From an uncultured Veillonellaceae bacterium (lineage in GTDB: Bacteria; Bacillota; Negativicutes; Veillonellales; Dialisteraceae): a stretch of 64,000 nt of DNA. The notes beneath the pieces were generated by a model. The model saw only the letters and a list, made by a program, of their open reading frames with translations. It did no database searches and was not told the DNA's origin. Below are positions 51,632 through 61,377 of the stretch, one piece after another (position 1 is the stretch's first letter; every line of letters starts with the position of its first letter). Made by a program: the position numbers and the translations under genes. The stretch covers positions 62,001 through 126,000 of the forward strand of contig CAKMIA010000001.1 of assembly GCA_927353735.1 (NCBI GenBank), in the 5' to 3' direction.

Positions 51632-52069
51632 ATGTTCATGAATGAATATGCACATACGATTGATAGTAAAGGTCGTATGATTCTTCCTGCCAAATTCCGA
51701 GAGGAACTGGGAAATACTTTTGTGTTATCTCCCGGACTGGATACATGTCTGACCATTTATCCGCTGGACTGCTGGAAACAGATGCAGGAAAAACTGGAAA
51801 AACTGCCTCAGACGAGAAAAAATGTACGGGCCCTTCGCCGGTTTCTGATCGGGAAAAGTACGGAAATGGAATGTGACAGACAGGGAAGAATTTTAATTCC
51901 ATCCCATCTTCGTAACTATGCCCAATTGGGGAAAGATGCGAAGATTATCGGGGTGGGCGATACGATAGAGGTTTGGAGTCCTGCTGTGCTGGCAGCTTCG
52001 GAAGAGGAAAGCGGAGCCGTGGCAGATATTGCCGAATCACTGGATTTGCCTATGGATTTTAATTTATAA
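51632..52069 (+). CDS. mraZ: Transcriptional regulator MraZ
   Basis: A 145-residue protein with two SpoVT/AbrB-like (MraZ) swapped-hairpin repeats: MNEYAHTIDSKGRMILPAKF and ECDRQGRILIPSHLRNYA, each with the DxxGRxxxP core. MraZ rings bind DNA upstream of mraZ and control the dcw cluster. ATG 51632 (GAGGAAG upstream) is chosen over an earlier in-frame start. It is the first gene of the division and cell-wall cluster. Confidence 0.96.
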   Translation: MFMNEYAHTIDSKGRMILPAKFREELGNTFVLSPGLDTCLTIYPLDCWKQMQEKLEKLPQTRKNVRALRRFLIGKSTEMECDRQGRILIPSHLRNYAQLGKDAKIIGVGDTIEVWSPAVLAASEEESGAVADIAESLDLPMDFNL

Positions 52070-52078
52070 GAGGCCGTT

Positions 52079-53011
52079 ATGGAATTTCGTCACGTAAGCG
52101 TTTTGCTCCATGAGCTGGTGGATGGTGTCTTTACTATTCCAAATGGTATTTATGTCGACTGCACCCTGGGCGGCGGGGGGCATACTTTGGAACTGGCAAA
52201 AAAAGTAGGACCGGATGCTCTGCTTATAGGTGTGGACCAGGATGAGGAGGCAATTCAGGCGGCCGGAAAACGCCTGGAGAACATTGGCTGTCGTCATTGT
52301 CTGATTCATGAGAATTTTTCCAATATCGGGAAAATTCTTGATGAGAAACAGATTGATTCCGTAAATGGATTTCTGTTTGATCTGGGAGTGTCGTCATATC
52401 AGCTTGATGAAGGGGAGCGAGGCTTTTCCTACATGCATGACGGCAGGTTGGATATGCGCATGGATCAGAGGAATCCTCTTACCGCCTATGATGTTGTCAA
52501 TCGGTATAATGAAGATGAACTGGAAGAAATTATCCATCGTTATGGTGAGGAACGGTGGGCCCGGCGAATTGCGAAATTCATTGTTGAAGCGCGCAGGGAA
52601 AAGCCGATTGAATCTACGGGAGAACTGGTTCATCTGATAAAAGCAGCAATTCCGGCAGGCGCGCGTAAGGATGGTCCGCATCCGGCAAAACGGACATTTC
52701 AGGCAATCCGTATTGAAGTGAATGGGGAACTTCGTATTCTGGAAGAAACCATGAAGACTTGCGTAAAACGTCTGGCTTCCGGAGGAAGAATTGGAGTGAT
52801 TACGTTTCAGTCACTGGAGGACCGGATTATTAAGGATGTATTTCGTGAAATGGCACAGGACTGTATTTGCCCTCCGGAAGTGCCGGTATGTGTATGTGGT
52901 CATCATCGGGAGATTAAACGCCCGTTCAAGCCTGTTAAACCCTGTCGTGAAGAAATAGAGGCTAACCCGAGGGCTCGAAGTGCGATATTGAGGATTGTAG
53001 AAAAACTGTAA
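52079..53011 (+). CDS. rsmH: 16S rRNA (cytosine(1402)-N4)-methyltransferase
   Basis: A 310-residue SAM-dependent methyltransferase (MraW). It has [13 protein letters not shown] at the N-terminus, the SAM-binding [50 protein letters not shown] and [14 protein letters not shown]. It methylates C1402 of 16S rRNA in the ribosomal P site. It starts 9 bases after mraZ. Confidence 0.97.
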   Translation: MEFRHVSVLLHELVDGVFTIPNGIYVDCTLGGGGHTLELAKKVGPDALLIGVDQDEEAIQAAGKRLENIGCRHCLIHENFSNIGKILDEKQIDSVNGFLFDLGVSSYQLDEGERGFSYMHDGRLDMRMDQRNPLTAYDVVNRYNEDELEEIIHRYGEERWARRIAKFIVEARREKPIESTGELVHLIKAAIPAGARKDGPHPAKRTFQAIRIEVNGELRILEETMKTCVKRLASGGRIGVITFQSLEDRIIKDVFREMAQDCICPPEVPVCVCGHHREIKRPFKPVKPCREEIEANPRARSAILRIVEKL

Positions 53012-53032
53012 TTAGAGGGGATTGTGGTAAAT

Positions 53033-53431
53033 ATGGTATCGCAGGATATAAAGATGATGAATTATGCGCATACTGTACAGGAGTCCTATTTGTCTCAGAC
53101 GACAGATGTGACAGCGGGGAAAGACGTATTTTCCCTGAAAGAATTGCTGAAGAAACTTTGTGCCCCGATTTCGGCTGCGGTTGTTCTGATGACGATAATC
53201 TATGGGGTCAGCGGTTATATCACGCAGAAGAGCTATGAGATGCAGCAAATCCGTTCGGAAATCATTCTGCTGGAAAAACAGAATGCGGCAGATCATCTGG
53301 AAGTAGCCAGGCTGGAATCTCCGGCACGAATTCAGAAAATTGCAGAAACGGAATTGGGAATGACAGTTCCCAAACAGGCAATCTATGGTTCCAGTGATAT
53401 GTACGTAAATACAGAACGAATTCATGAATGA
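53033..53431 (+). CDS. ftsL: FtsL-like cell division protein
   Basis: About 132 residues: a variable N-terminus, one membrane span (about 48-70, SAAVVLMTIIYGVSGYITQ) and an extracytoplasmic leucine-zipper-like coiled coil (EMQQIRSEIILLEKQNA), then PARIQKIAETELGMTVP, a typical FtsL tail. FtsL joins FtsB/DivIC and FtsQ/DivIB to activate septal synthesis. FtsL proteins are poorly conserved; position after rsmH and topology carry the call. Start GTG 53024 or ATG 53033. Confidence 0.85.
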   Translation: MVSQDIKMMNYAHTVQESYLSQTTDVTAGKDVFSLKELLKKLCAPISAAVVLMTIIYGVSGYITQKSYEMQQIRSEIILLEKQNAADHLEVARLESPARIQKIAETELGMTVPKQAIYGSSDMYVNTERIHE

Positions 53432-53440
53432 AAAGAAAAG

Positions 53441-53491
53441 GCGGCTTTTATATCTCTCCTCCAGAGTGCAGCGGAGGGGGATAGAAGCCGC
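53441..53491 (+). repeat. Large hairpin between ftsL and murE
   Basis: An outer stem of about 11 bp (53441-53451 with 53481-53491) and an inner stem of about 8 bp (TCTCCTCC region with GGAGGGGG) enclose a 10-base loop. No T-run follows. It occupies the spot where ftsI/spoVD normally stands. Confidence 0.65.
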
Positions 53492-53567
53492 TATTGTAAC
53501 ATGGTCAGTTTTACGCTATGATAAGTGAGACTTCAGAAACGTGGAAGCATATTTCGAGGTGAATCAT

Positions 53568-55070
53568 ATGATGAAAAATTTGCAGGAACTGCTTCAGCAT
53601 ATAACTTATGAACGAATTGAAGGAAGCCTTGATGTGGAGGTGCAGGATATTACTGCAGATTCCAGAACAGTGAAACAGGGCAGTCTTTTTATTTGTCTTT
53701 CCGGAGCGCATGTGGATGGACATAAATTTGTCGGATCTGCTGTGGAAAAAGGAGCATCTGTCATTATTGCTGCTCAAAAGGTCAATGTGCCTTCCGGGGT
53801 AACGGTCATTTATGTGGGAGATACCAGAAAAGCTATGGAAGAAGTGACTCCCTATTTCTTTGACTATCCGGCGGGAAAAATGAGAATGCTCGCCGTAACG
53901 GGAACGAATGGGAAAACTACAGCGACTCATATCTGTGCACATATCCTGCACCATGCAGGATATAAAACAGGTGTCATCGGAACCATACACATGCTGATCG
54001 GCGATAAGGAGTATCCTACGCATAATACCACGCCGGACGTAGTGGATTTGCAGAAAATGTTGTATCAGATGGTACAGGAAGGTGTAACGCACGTCTGCAT
54101 GGAAGTATCCTCTCATGCACTGGTTATGGGGCGGGTAGAAGGCGTGGAATTTGATAATGCGTCTTTTACGAACCTGACAGAAGATCATCTGGATTATCAC
54201 AAGACTATGGATAATTATGCCGCTGCCAAGGCGATCCTCTTTCAAAAAGTTTCTGCAGCGGATCAGAAAAAGAGTAATAAGTCTGCACATATTAACATTG
54301 ATGTTCCATATGCAGATGTTATGGCTGATGCGGTATCTGATCGGCATGTTTGTCCGGTTTGCACTTATGGAATTGACAAAGCGGCTGATCTTCGGGCAGA
54401 AAATATTCGCTTTAATTCCAATTCTTCGGAGTTTACTGTGCGGTATCAGGGCAAAACCTATGATGTACATACCAATCTGATCGGAAGATTTAATGTTTAC
54501 AATGTACTGACTGCGATTTCCGCCTGCCTCAGTGAAGGCGTTTCCATGGAAACGATTCTTGAGGCATTGCGTGATTTTCATGCGGTCCCGGGACGGTTTG
54601 AGCTGGTCAATGAAGGGCAGCCCTTTACCGTAGTCGTGGATTATGCACATACGCCGGATGGACTGGAAAATATCTTAAAAACAGCCCAGGAAATCTGTAA
54701 GAATCGGATTATTGCTGTTTTTGGCTGCGGCGGAGATCGGGATAAAATGAAACGGCCCATCATGGGACGGATTGGCGCTGCATATGCAGATCTTGTGATT
54801 GTAACCAGTGATAATCCCAGGACGGAAAATCCGGATCAGATCGTCAGGGAAGTGGCTGATGGTGTAAAAGAAATGGCGGCGCAGAAAGGGAATACCCGTT
54901 ATGAGGTTATTGTAAACCGTCGGGATGCCATTCGCCGGGCTATTTCCTTGGCACAGCCGGGAGATATGGTTGTAATTGCCGGTAAAGGCCATGAAACCTA
55001 TCAGATCTTGAAAGATAAAACCATTCATTTTGATGATCGGGAGGAAGCGCGTAACGCGCTGAGAGGCTGA
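53568..55070 (+). CDS. murE: UDP-MurNAc-L-Ala-D-Glu:meso-diaminopimelate ligase
   Basis: A 500-residue Mur ligase. It has the ATP loop VTGTNGKTTATHI, the conserved EVSSHALVMGRV, the carbamylated-Lys region further on and the C-terminal VTSDNPRTENP. The DNPR sequence marks meso-diaminopimelate as the added amino acid, as in Gram-negative-type peptidoglycan. ATG 53568 lies 7 bases after GAGGT; a GTG at 53541 is less likely. It follows ftsL with no ftsI in between and precedes murF by one base. Confidence 0.96.
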   Translation: MMKNLQELLQHITYERIEGSLDVEVQDITADSRTVKQGSLFICLSGAHVDGHKFVGSAVEKGASVIIAAQKVNVPSGVTVIYVGDTRKAMEEVTPYFFDYPAGKMRMLAVTGTNGKTTATHICAHILHHAGYKTGVIGTIHMLIGDKEYPTHNTTPDVVDLQKMLYQMVQEGVTHVCMEVSSHALVMGRVEGVEFDNASFTNLTEDHLDYHKTMDNYAAAKAILFQKVSAADQKKSNKSAHINIDVPYADVMADAVSDRHVCPVCTYGIDKAADLRAENIRFNSNSSEFTVRYQGKTYDVHTNLIGRFNVYNVLTAISACLSEGVSMETILEALRDFHAVPGRFELVNEGQPFTVVVDYAHTPDGLENILKTAQEICKNRIIAVFGCGGDRDKMKRPIMGRIGAAYADLVIVTSDNPRTENPDQIVREVADGVKEMAAQKGNTRYEVIVNRRDAIRRAISLAQPGDMVVIAGKGHETYQILKDKTIHFDDREEARNALRG

Positions 55071-55071
55071 C

Positions 55072-56448
55072 ATGGCAGGTTTTACGCTGGCGGAAATTCT
55101 GGAAGCAACCGGAGGACATCTTCTTCAGAGGGGGATATCGGAATATTGCAGCCGTATCAGTACGGATACGAGAAGCCTGGAAAAGGGCGCGCTGTTTATT
55201 CCTCTTACGGGAGAGAATTTTAACGGACATCGATTTATAAATAAAGCAGTGGAAAAAGGGGCGGTTGCCGTTCTTATTTCCGAGCCTGCCGATGTTTCTG
55301 CTTTTGCAGCAGTATCTGTTATTGCAGTAGAAAATACGTTACATGCACTGGAGGCACTGGCTCGTTTTCATCGCCTCCGTTTTTCTATTCCTGTCATTGC
55401 CGTAACGGGCTCCAATGGAAAAACAACGACGAAGGATATGATTTCCTCTGTTCTGAAAAGAAAATATCGGGTGTGCCATACCAAGAAAAATTTTAATAAT
55501 GAAATCGGATTGTCCCAAACACTCCTGTCTTTGACTTCTGAGGATGAAGTTTGTGTGACAGAGATGGGGATGCGCGGGCTGGGACAGATAGAGGAACTTT
55601 GTCATGTTGCCTGTCCGACCATTGGCGTCGTTACCAATGTAGGGACATCCCATATTGGTATTTTGGGAAGCAGGGAAAATATTGCCCGGGCAAAAGGGGA
55701 ACTGATAGAAGCTCTGCCGGAGACCGGCACTGCTATTCTGAATGCAGATGATGACTTTGTCTGCCGGATGGCGGATCATTTTGGCGGGAAGTCATTATTT
55801 TATGGAATTCATCGGGGAAGGGATGTCTGGGCGGATGCCATTGAGGCAAAACCTGATGCCATGAATTTCCATATGCAGGCGTTGGGGGAATGTGCTTCTA
55901 TACACCTTCCCATGCTGGGAATTCATAATGTATACGATGCTCTGGCGGCGGCAGCAGCAGGGCGGCTCCTTGATATATCGGCTGATGAAATCAGCAAGGC
56001 ACTGGCTGAATTTGTGCCACAGGGAGACAGCCAAAAGCTGGAAAAGCTGGATGGTATTCTGGTTTTAAATGATGCGTACAATGCAAATCCTCTGTCTGTG
56101 GATATGGCATTTCGTGCGCTCAGACAACTGCCGGGGAAACGGCATATTGTGGTGCTTGGTGATATGCTGGAACTCGGGGCTTATGCGGAACAGCTGCATA
56201 GAGAAATAGGGAAAAAAGCAGCCGAGAATCAGTTTGATTTTATGATTACAGTGGGACCGCTGGCCAGAATCATGGCAGAATCAGCCAGACAGAATGGCCT
56301 TTCTGATGTAAAATCATTTGATGACTGCCAGGCGGCAGAAGTTTATCTAAAGCAGAAAGTGGTGCCGGGAGATACCGTGCTGATCAAGGGATCTCATGCC
56401 ATGCATATGGAAAAAATTCTGGATCTGTGGAAGGGAGCTGCGGAATAA
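55072..56448 (+). CDS. murF: UDP-MurNAc-tripeptide:D-Ala-D-Ala ligase
   Basis: A 458-residue Mur ligase adding D-Ala-D-Ala to the UDP-MurNAc-tripeptide. It has ATP loop VTGSNGKTTTKDM, EMGMRGLGQIEEL, TNVGTSHIGILGS and the C-terminal LNDAYNANPLSVDMA, all typical of MurF. It lies between murE and mraY in tight spacing. Confidence 0.96.
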   Translation: MAGFTLAEILEATGGHLLQRGISEYCSRISTDTRSLEKGALFIPLTGENFNGHRFINKAVEKGAVAVLISEPADVSAFAAVSVIAVENTLHALEALARFHRLRFSIPVIAVTGSNGKTTTKDMISSVLKRKYRVCHTKKNFNNEIGLSQTLLSLTSEDEVCVTEMGMRGLGQIEELCHVACPTIGVVTNVGTSHIGILGSRENIARAKGELIEALPETGTAILNADDDFVCRMADHFGGKSLFYGIHRGRDVWADAIEAKPDAMNFHMQALGECASIHLPMLGIHNVYDALAAAAAGRLLDISADEISKALAEFVPQGDSQKLEKLDGILVLNDAYNANPLSVDMAFRALRQLPGKRHIVVLGDMLELGAYAEQLHREIGKKAAENQFDFMITVGPLARIMAESARQNGLSDVKSFDDCQAAEVYLKQKVVPGDTVLIKGSHAMHMEKILDLWKGAAE

Positions 56449-56451
56449 ATC

Positions 56452-57408
56452 GTGGACAGTATGGAATTGATATATGCGGCAGAGGCGGCTGTAGTAACGG
56501 TGTTGCTGGGATTAGCTGCAATTCCGCTTGCACGAAAATACAAGGCCAGGCAATCCATTCGGGAAGAAGGCCCAAAATCTCATCGTATAAAAGCCGGGAC
56601 ACCTACCATGGGAGGGCTGTTCATGCTTTTGGCAGCATTGCTGGTTATCGGGGGCAATCACCTGTATGATCCGGCAGTACTGCTTCTTGTACTGATTACG
56701 TTTGGTCATGCATTGCTTGGATTTCTGGATGATTTTATCAAGGCCGAAAAAAAGCGCAATCTTGGACTGACCGCCCGGCAGAAACTACTGGGACAGCTCA
56801 TTTTATCCATCGTATTTTGTTTCGGATGTGTGGAATATCTGGGCCTGCCTACCTCTATATCCATACCGTTTATTGATACGGATATTTCCATTGGGGCTTT
56901 TTATTATCCTTTTGTGGTTCTGGTAGTGGTAGGCGCTTCCAATGCCGTCAATTTGACAGATGGTCTGGATGGTCTGGCTGCCGGATGCTGCATTATTGCT
57001 TTCGGGGCTTATGCACTATTCTGTTATTGGTCGGGAATGCCGGATCTGACAGCATTTGCTCTGATCATTGCCGGTTGTTGTGCAGGGTTTCTGGTTTATA
57101 ATTATCACCCGGCTAAAATTTTTATGGGAGATACTGGTTCACTTGCGCTGGGCGGAGCCATTGCAGGGATTGCGGTCATAACACGGACTGAGCTTTTACT
57201 TGTCTTTTTGGGACTGATCTTTGTTGTAGAAGCCCTATCAGTTATTCTTCAGGTGACATCTTTTCAGCTGACAGGAAAACGAATCTTTAAGATGAGTCCT
57301 ATTCATCATCATTTTGAACTCTGCGGATGGAATGAAGTACGTGTGGTCTGGACATTCTGGCTGGTGGAATTATTCGTTGCCGGAGGAACTCTTTTCCTTC
57401 TTTTCTAA
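56452..57408 (+). CDS. mraY: Phospho-N-acetylmuramoyl-pentapeptide-transferase
   Basis: A 318-residue membrane enzyme with about ten spans that transfers phospho-MurNAc-pentapeptide to undecaprenyl phosphate, making lipid I. It shows KAGTPTMGGLFML, the aspartates of GFLDDFIKAEKKRNLGLT, NAVNLTDGLDGLAAG and FMGDTGSLALGG, and the terminal HHHFELCGWNE with the conserved His cluster. The start may be GTG 56452 or ATG 56461. Confidence 0.97.
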   Translation: MDSMELIYAAEAAVVTVLLGLAAIPLARKYKARQSIREEGPKSHRIKAGTPTMGGLFMLLAALLVIGGNHLYDPAVLLLVLITFGHALLGFLDDFIKAEKKRNLGLTARQKLLGQLILSIVFCFGCVEYLGLPTSISIPFIDTDISIGAFYYPFVVLVVVGASNAVNLTDGLDGLAAGCCIIAFGAYALFCYWSGMPDLTAFALIIAGCCAGFLVYNYHPAKIFMGDTGSLALGGAIAGIAVITRTELLLVFLGLIFVVEALSVILQVTSFQLTGKRIFKMSPIHHHFELCGWNEVRVVWTFWLVELFVAGGTLFLLF

Positions 57409-57466
57409 ACGCAGGAATCTGTACGGTATGAGGTAAAGATACTGTATTCCAGAAACAGGAGAAATT

Positions 57467-58810
57467 ATGCAGAATATATTAATTATGGGAGCCGGAATCA
57501 GTGGACTGGGAGCAGCCCGTGTGCTGTCAGATCAAGGCTGTCATGTAGTGCTTTCAGATTTGCATGAGATTCAGGATGAGAAGAAAAGAAGTACACTCGA
57601 AAGCAGGGGAGTGCGGTTTTCCATCGGACCGCAGACAACCGGCCTTTTGGACGGGATCGACACTATGGTTGTCTCACCGGTCATTCCCCGGGAGAATCTG
57701 CTGGTTCAGGAGGCATTTAGCCGGCATATTCCGGTTATCAGTGAGATTGAGCTGGCTTATAGAGTGGCAAAAGCTCCCATTCTTGCCGTAACAGGAACCA
57801 ATGGGAAGACAACAACGACATCGTTATTGGGAAAAATTCTGGAAAAGGAAGGTGTCCCTTTTGCTGTTGCCGGTAATATTGGCTGTTCGCTCAGCCGGGT
57901 GGCAGAGACTGTTCCGGCGAATGGACTCATTGCGGCAGAAGTTTCCAGCTTTCAGCTTGAATTTGTGGATTCGTTTAAACCAGCTGCTGCGGTCATTCTG
58001 AACATTACTCCGGATCATATGGAAAGACATCACAGCATGGGAGCCTATGCAGCGGCAAAGGCGAGAATTTTTGAAAATATGGGACCGGAGAATGCACTTT
58101 TATTGAATGCAGAAGATACGTATACACCTAAATTCATGAATATGACGAAAGCGCATGTGTATCTGTTCAGCACGGAACATCCTGTTGCCGAGGGGGCCTG
58201 GCTGACGCAGGAAGGAATGCTGCAGTTATGCTGTGACGGAAAAACGATAGATATTGTCAATGAGTGGGAATTGCAAATCCGCGGGAAACATAATATGCAA
58301 AACTGTCTGGCCGCAGCATTCCTGGCTTACCGTGGCGGCTGTTCCCTGGATGCGATTCAGGACGGACTGCGGGATTATCATGCTTTAGAACATCGTATAG
58401 AGTTTGTGCGGACACTGCATGGCGTATCCTATTATAATGATTCCAAAGCAACCAATACGGACGCAGCAGAAAAGGCGTTGGGAGCTTTTCATGAACCAGT
58501 CATTTTGATTGCAGGTGGACATGATAAGGACACACCGCTGAATTCCTTTTTGCAGGTGGTAAAAGCACATGTGAAGCATCTGATACTTTTAGGAGAAGCG
58601 GCAGAACGTTTTAAGCGGGCTGCTCAGGAAGCGGGGATTACCCGGCTGACCATGGTAAGTTCTATGGAAGAGGCAGTAAAAACCGGTGCGGCGCTGGCGG
58701 ACTCTGGGGATGTCGTGTTATTATCGCCGGCTTGTTCCAGTTATGATATGTATCATTCCTATGAAGAACGGGGCTGTGATTTTAAAAAAATCGTTCAGGC
58801 ATTGGAATGA
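57467..58810 (+). CDS. murD: UDP-N-acetylmuramoylalanine--D-glutamate ligase
   Basis: A 447-residue Mur ligase adding D-glutamate. It has a Rossmann-like N-terminus (ILIMGAGISGLGAARVL), ATP loop VTGTNGKTTTTSL, AEVSSFQLE, LNITPDHMERH and YNDSKATNTDAAEKAL, all MurD marks. The expected next gene, ftsW, is missing; murG follows after 36 bases. Confidence 0.97.
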   Translation: MQNILIMGAGISGLGAARVLSDQGCHVVLSDLHEIQDEKKRSTLESRGVRFSIGPQTTGLLDGIDTMVVSPVIPRENLLVQEAFSRHIPVISEIELAYRVAKAPILAVTGTNGKTTTTSLLGKILEKEGVPFAVAGNIGCSLSRVAETVPANGLIAAEVSSFQLEFVDSFKPAAAVILNITPDHMERHHSMGAYAAAKARIFENMGPENALLLNAEDTYTPKFMNMTKAHVYLFSTEHPVAEGAWLTQEGMLQLCCDGKTIDIVNEWELQIRGKHNMQNCLAAAFLAYRGGCSLDAIQDGLRDYHALEHRIEFVRTLHGVSYYNDSKATNTDAAEKALGAFHEPVILIAGGHDKDTPLNSFLQVVKAHVKHLILLGEAAERFKRAAQEAGITRLTMVSSMEEAVKTGAALADSGDVVLLSPACSSYDMYHSYEERGCDFKKIVQALE

Positions 58811-58846
58811 AGTGAAATCGTTTTTGGAATCAAGGCAGGAGCCATT

Positions 58847-59959
58847 ATGAAAAAAGTCATTTTATCCGGCGGCGGAACCGGTGGGCATATTTATCCGGCC
58901 CTTACTATTGCAAGGGAAATTGCAAGAATTGAGGATGCGGAATTTTTGTTTGTCGGAACTCCAAATGGAATGGAAGCCAGAATTATACCCGGAGAAGGCT
59001 ATCGCTTTGCAGCACTGCCTGCTTCGGGATTGAAACGGCGTTTCACCGTAGAAAATCTGAAAATTCTTGTGAGAACGGCAGGAAGTCTCTGGAAGGCACG
59101 GAAAATTCTTTCTCAATTCAAGCCGGATGTTGTTATCGGGACTGGCGGATATGTATGTGGTCCTATTCTGATGGCCGCAGCACTTTCTCATATTCCGACG
59201 ATGATTCAGGAACAGAATGTAATTCCGGGAATTACAAATAAAATCCTGAGCCGGGTTGTTGATCGGGTGGCTCTGGGATATGAAGAGGCAAAGACAAGAT
59301 TTCCCCACCCTGAAAAATGTATCTATACAGGAAATCCGATTCGAAGAGAAATTTTGTTTGCCAAGCGGGCAGAATCAAGAAAGAAGCTGGGAATTTCTCC
59401 GGATGACTTTATGGTCCTGATTGCGGGGGGAAGCCGGGGGGCCAGGAGCATCAATACAGCGATGATTGGAGTCCATCAGCATTTTGCGGATACAGATGGA
59501 ATTTGCTTGTATCATGTAACCGGGACTGATGGCTATCAGGCTGTACGAACTGCTTTGGGAAATGTAACGGATGATGGGCATTTCGGGAAAGGCAGCCGGA
59601 TTGTCGATTATCAGAAGGATATGCCTACCGCTCTGGCAGCTGCGGATCTGGTTATTTACCGGGCAGGCGCCATCGGGTTGGCGGAACTGGGGGCAAGAGG
59701 AATTCCATCCATTCTTGTTCCATATCCCTATGCGGCAGAGGATCACCAGACTTATAATGCCCGGGTTTTTGTGGCTGGCGGCGCTGCCAAAATGATTGTG
59801 GATAAATACCTGACAGCTGAGGAGCTGATCCAGGATATTGCGGAACTCAAGGAAGATCCGGAGTTATTGATCAGCATGGCGGAAGCCAGCCGGAAACTTG
59901 GAAGAATTCATGCAGGGGAAGAGATCGCCCGTATGGCACTTGCATTAACGGACAGATAA
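58847..59959 (+). CDS. murG: Lipid I N-acetylglucosaminyltransferase
   Basis: A 370-residue GT28 enzyme making lipid II from lipid I and UDP-GlcNAc at the inner face of the membrane. It has the glycine loop SGGGTGGHIYPALTIA, the second G loop GTGGYVCGPILMAA, PTMIQEQNVIPGITN and the nucleotide-sugar site YRAGAIGLAELGARGIPSIL. A CAGGAG ribosome site precedes ATG. Confidence 0.97.
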   Translation: MKKVILSGGGTGGHIYPALTIAREIARIEDAEFLFVGTPNGMEARIIPGEGYRFAALPASGLKRRFTVENLKILVRTAGSLWKARKILSQFKPDVVIGTGGYVCGPILMAAALSHIPTMIQEQNVIPGITNKILSRVVDRVALGYEEAKTRFPHPEKCIYTGNPIRREILFAKRAESRKKLGISPDDFMVLIAGGSRGARSINTAMIGVHQHFADTDGICLYHVTGTDGYQAVRTALGNVTDDGHFGKGSRIVDYQKDMPTALAAADLVIYRAGAIGLAELGARGIPSILVPYPYAAEDHQTYNARVFVAGGAAKMIVDKYLTAEELIQDIAELKEDPELLISMAEASRKLGRIHAGEEIARMALALTDR

Positions 59960-59970
59960 GAGGAATTGTT

Positions 59971-61377
59971 ATGGACTTACAGAAATTTCAGAGACTGCAT
60001 TTTATTGGCATTGGCGGAATGGGGATGCGGGCACTGGCAGAAATCCTGATCGAAAAAGGCATGAAGATTTCAGGCTCTGATGTCCATAACTCCGATTATC
60101 TGCAGTTTATGAAAAAACAGGGAGCCGATATTTTTATCGGACATGAAGCCTCCCATGTAGATGGAGCGGATGGCATTGTCATTTCTTCGGCGATTCATTC
60201 GGATAATCCTGAATTATCAGCTGCACGAAAAAAGGGAATTCCGGTGTATCATCGCTCGGATGTTCTGGCAGCCATGTTTCAATGGGGAAAGGGAATTGCC
60301 GTTGCAGGCGCCCATGGGAAATCGACAACATCGGCAATGATCGGAAAAATTTTCCGGGATGCAGGGGTGGATCCTACCATTGTTCTTGGAGGTGCCGTTG
60401 ACTATCTTCATGGAAATTCCTGTCTCGGCAGTGGGGAATATGTCATCGCGGAAGCCGATGAAAGTGACGGTTCTTTCCTGAAATTTAAGAGCAGTGTGGC
60501 GGTCGTAACGAATATTGAAGATGATCATTTGGATCATTATGGCACGGTAGAAAATATCAAAAAGGCTTTTGTCAAATTTATCGGTCATATTTCTGATCCG
60601 GCTGGTGCGGCCATTGTATGTATTGACAGCCAGGGGGTACGGGAGGTTCTGCCAGATTTAAATCGGAAGGTTCTCACTTATGGAATGAGTGAAGAGGCAG
60701 AATATCGGGCAGTCAACAAGCATTATGACAAAAACCATATGATCTTTGACGTGCAGCACAAAGGGAAAATGCTGGGCAGTCTGAAGCTTCAGATTCCCGG
60801 GACGCATAATGTAAGAGATGCGCTGGCTGCTGCAGTGACTGGTTTGTATTGTGGAATTCCTTTTCGGTCCATTGCAAAATCTCTGTCAGAGTTCATCGGT
60901 GTGAAACGGCGTTTTGAGACAAAGGCTTATATTAACGATATCTGGATACTGGATGATTATGCTCATCACCCCACGGAAATTGAAGCTACTCTTCGGGCGG
61001 CCAAGGAAATTGGCGGGCATCGTGTGATCTGCGCATTTCAGCCGCATCGGTATTCCAGAACACAATTGCTGCAGGATGAATTTGCATCTGCTTTCGACAG
61101 CGCGGATAAGTTATATTTCACCGATATTTATGCGGCAGGGGAAAATCCCATTGCGGGGGTTGACGGACACTTGCTTCCGGAGAAGGTGCGGCAGCATGCA
61201 CCGGGAAAAGCGGTCCAGTATATAGACAATCTCAATGGGCTGGCAGAACAACTGTATCAGGAAGCACGGCCCGGAGACATGATTTTTACAATGGGGGCAG
61301 GAACCATTTATCAGGCGGGAGAACAGTTAATCCGGCTGATTCAGGATAAGGGACTGGCAAATGACAATAAAGAATAA
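59971..61377 (+). CDS. murC: UDP-N-acetylmuramate--L-alanine ligase
   Basis: A 468-residue Mur ligase that adds the first amino acid. It has HFIGIGGMGMRALAEIL at the N-terminus, ATP loop VAGAHGKSTTSAM, EADESDGSFLKF, TNIEDDHLDHYG and DDYAHHPTEIEATL, all diagnostic of MurC. It overlaps ddl by 17 bases. murB, often next, is not present. Confidence 0.97.
   Translation: MDLQKFQRLHFIGIGGMGMRALAEILIEKGMKISGSDVHNSDYLQFMKKQGADIFIGHEASHVDGADGIVISSAIHSDNPELSAARKKGIPVYHRSDVLAAMFQWGKGIAVAGAHGKSTTSAMIGKIFRDAGVDPTIVLGGAVDYLHGNSCLGSGEYVIAEADESDGSFLKFKSSVAVVTNIEDDHLDHYGTVENIKKAFVKFIGHISDPAGAAIVCIDSQGVREVLPDLNRKVLTYGMSEEAEYRAVNKHYDKNHMIFDVQHKGKMLGSLKLQIPGTHNVRDALAAAVTGLYCGIPFRSIAKSLSEFIGVKRRFETKAYINDIWILDDYAHHPTEIEATLRAAKEIGGHRVICAFQPHRYSRTQLLQDEFASAFDSADKLYFTDIYAAGENPIAGVDGHLLPEKVRQHAPGKAVQYIDNLNGLAEQLYQEARPGDMIFTMGAGTIYQAGEQLIRLIQDKGLANDNKE

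Noticed and set aside
53511-54650. A 379-codon minus-strand frame across murE
   Set aside because: It is antisense to an intact murE with all Mur ligase motifs, and its protein has no recognisable domain.
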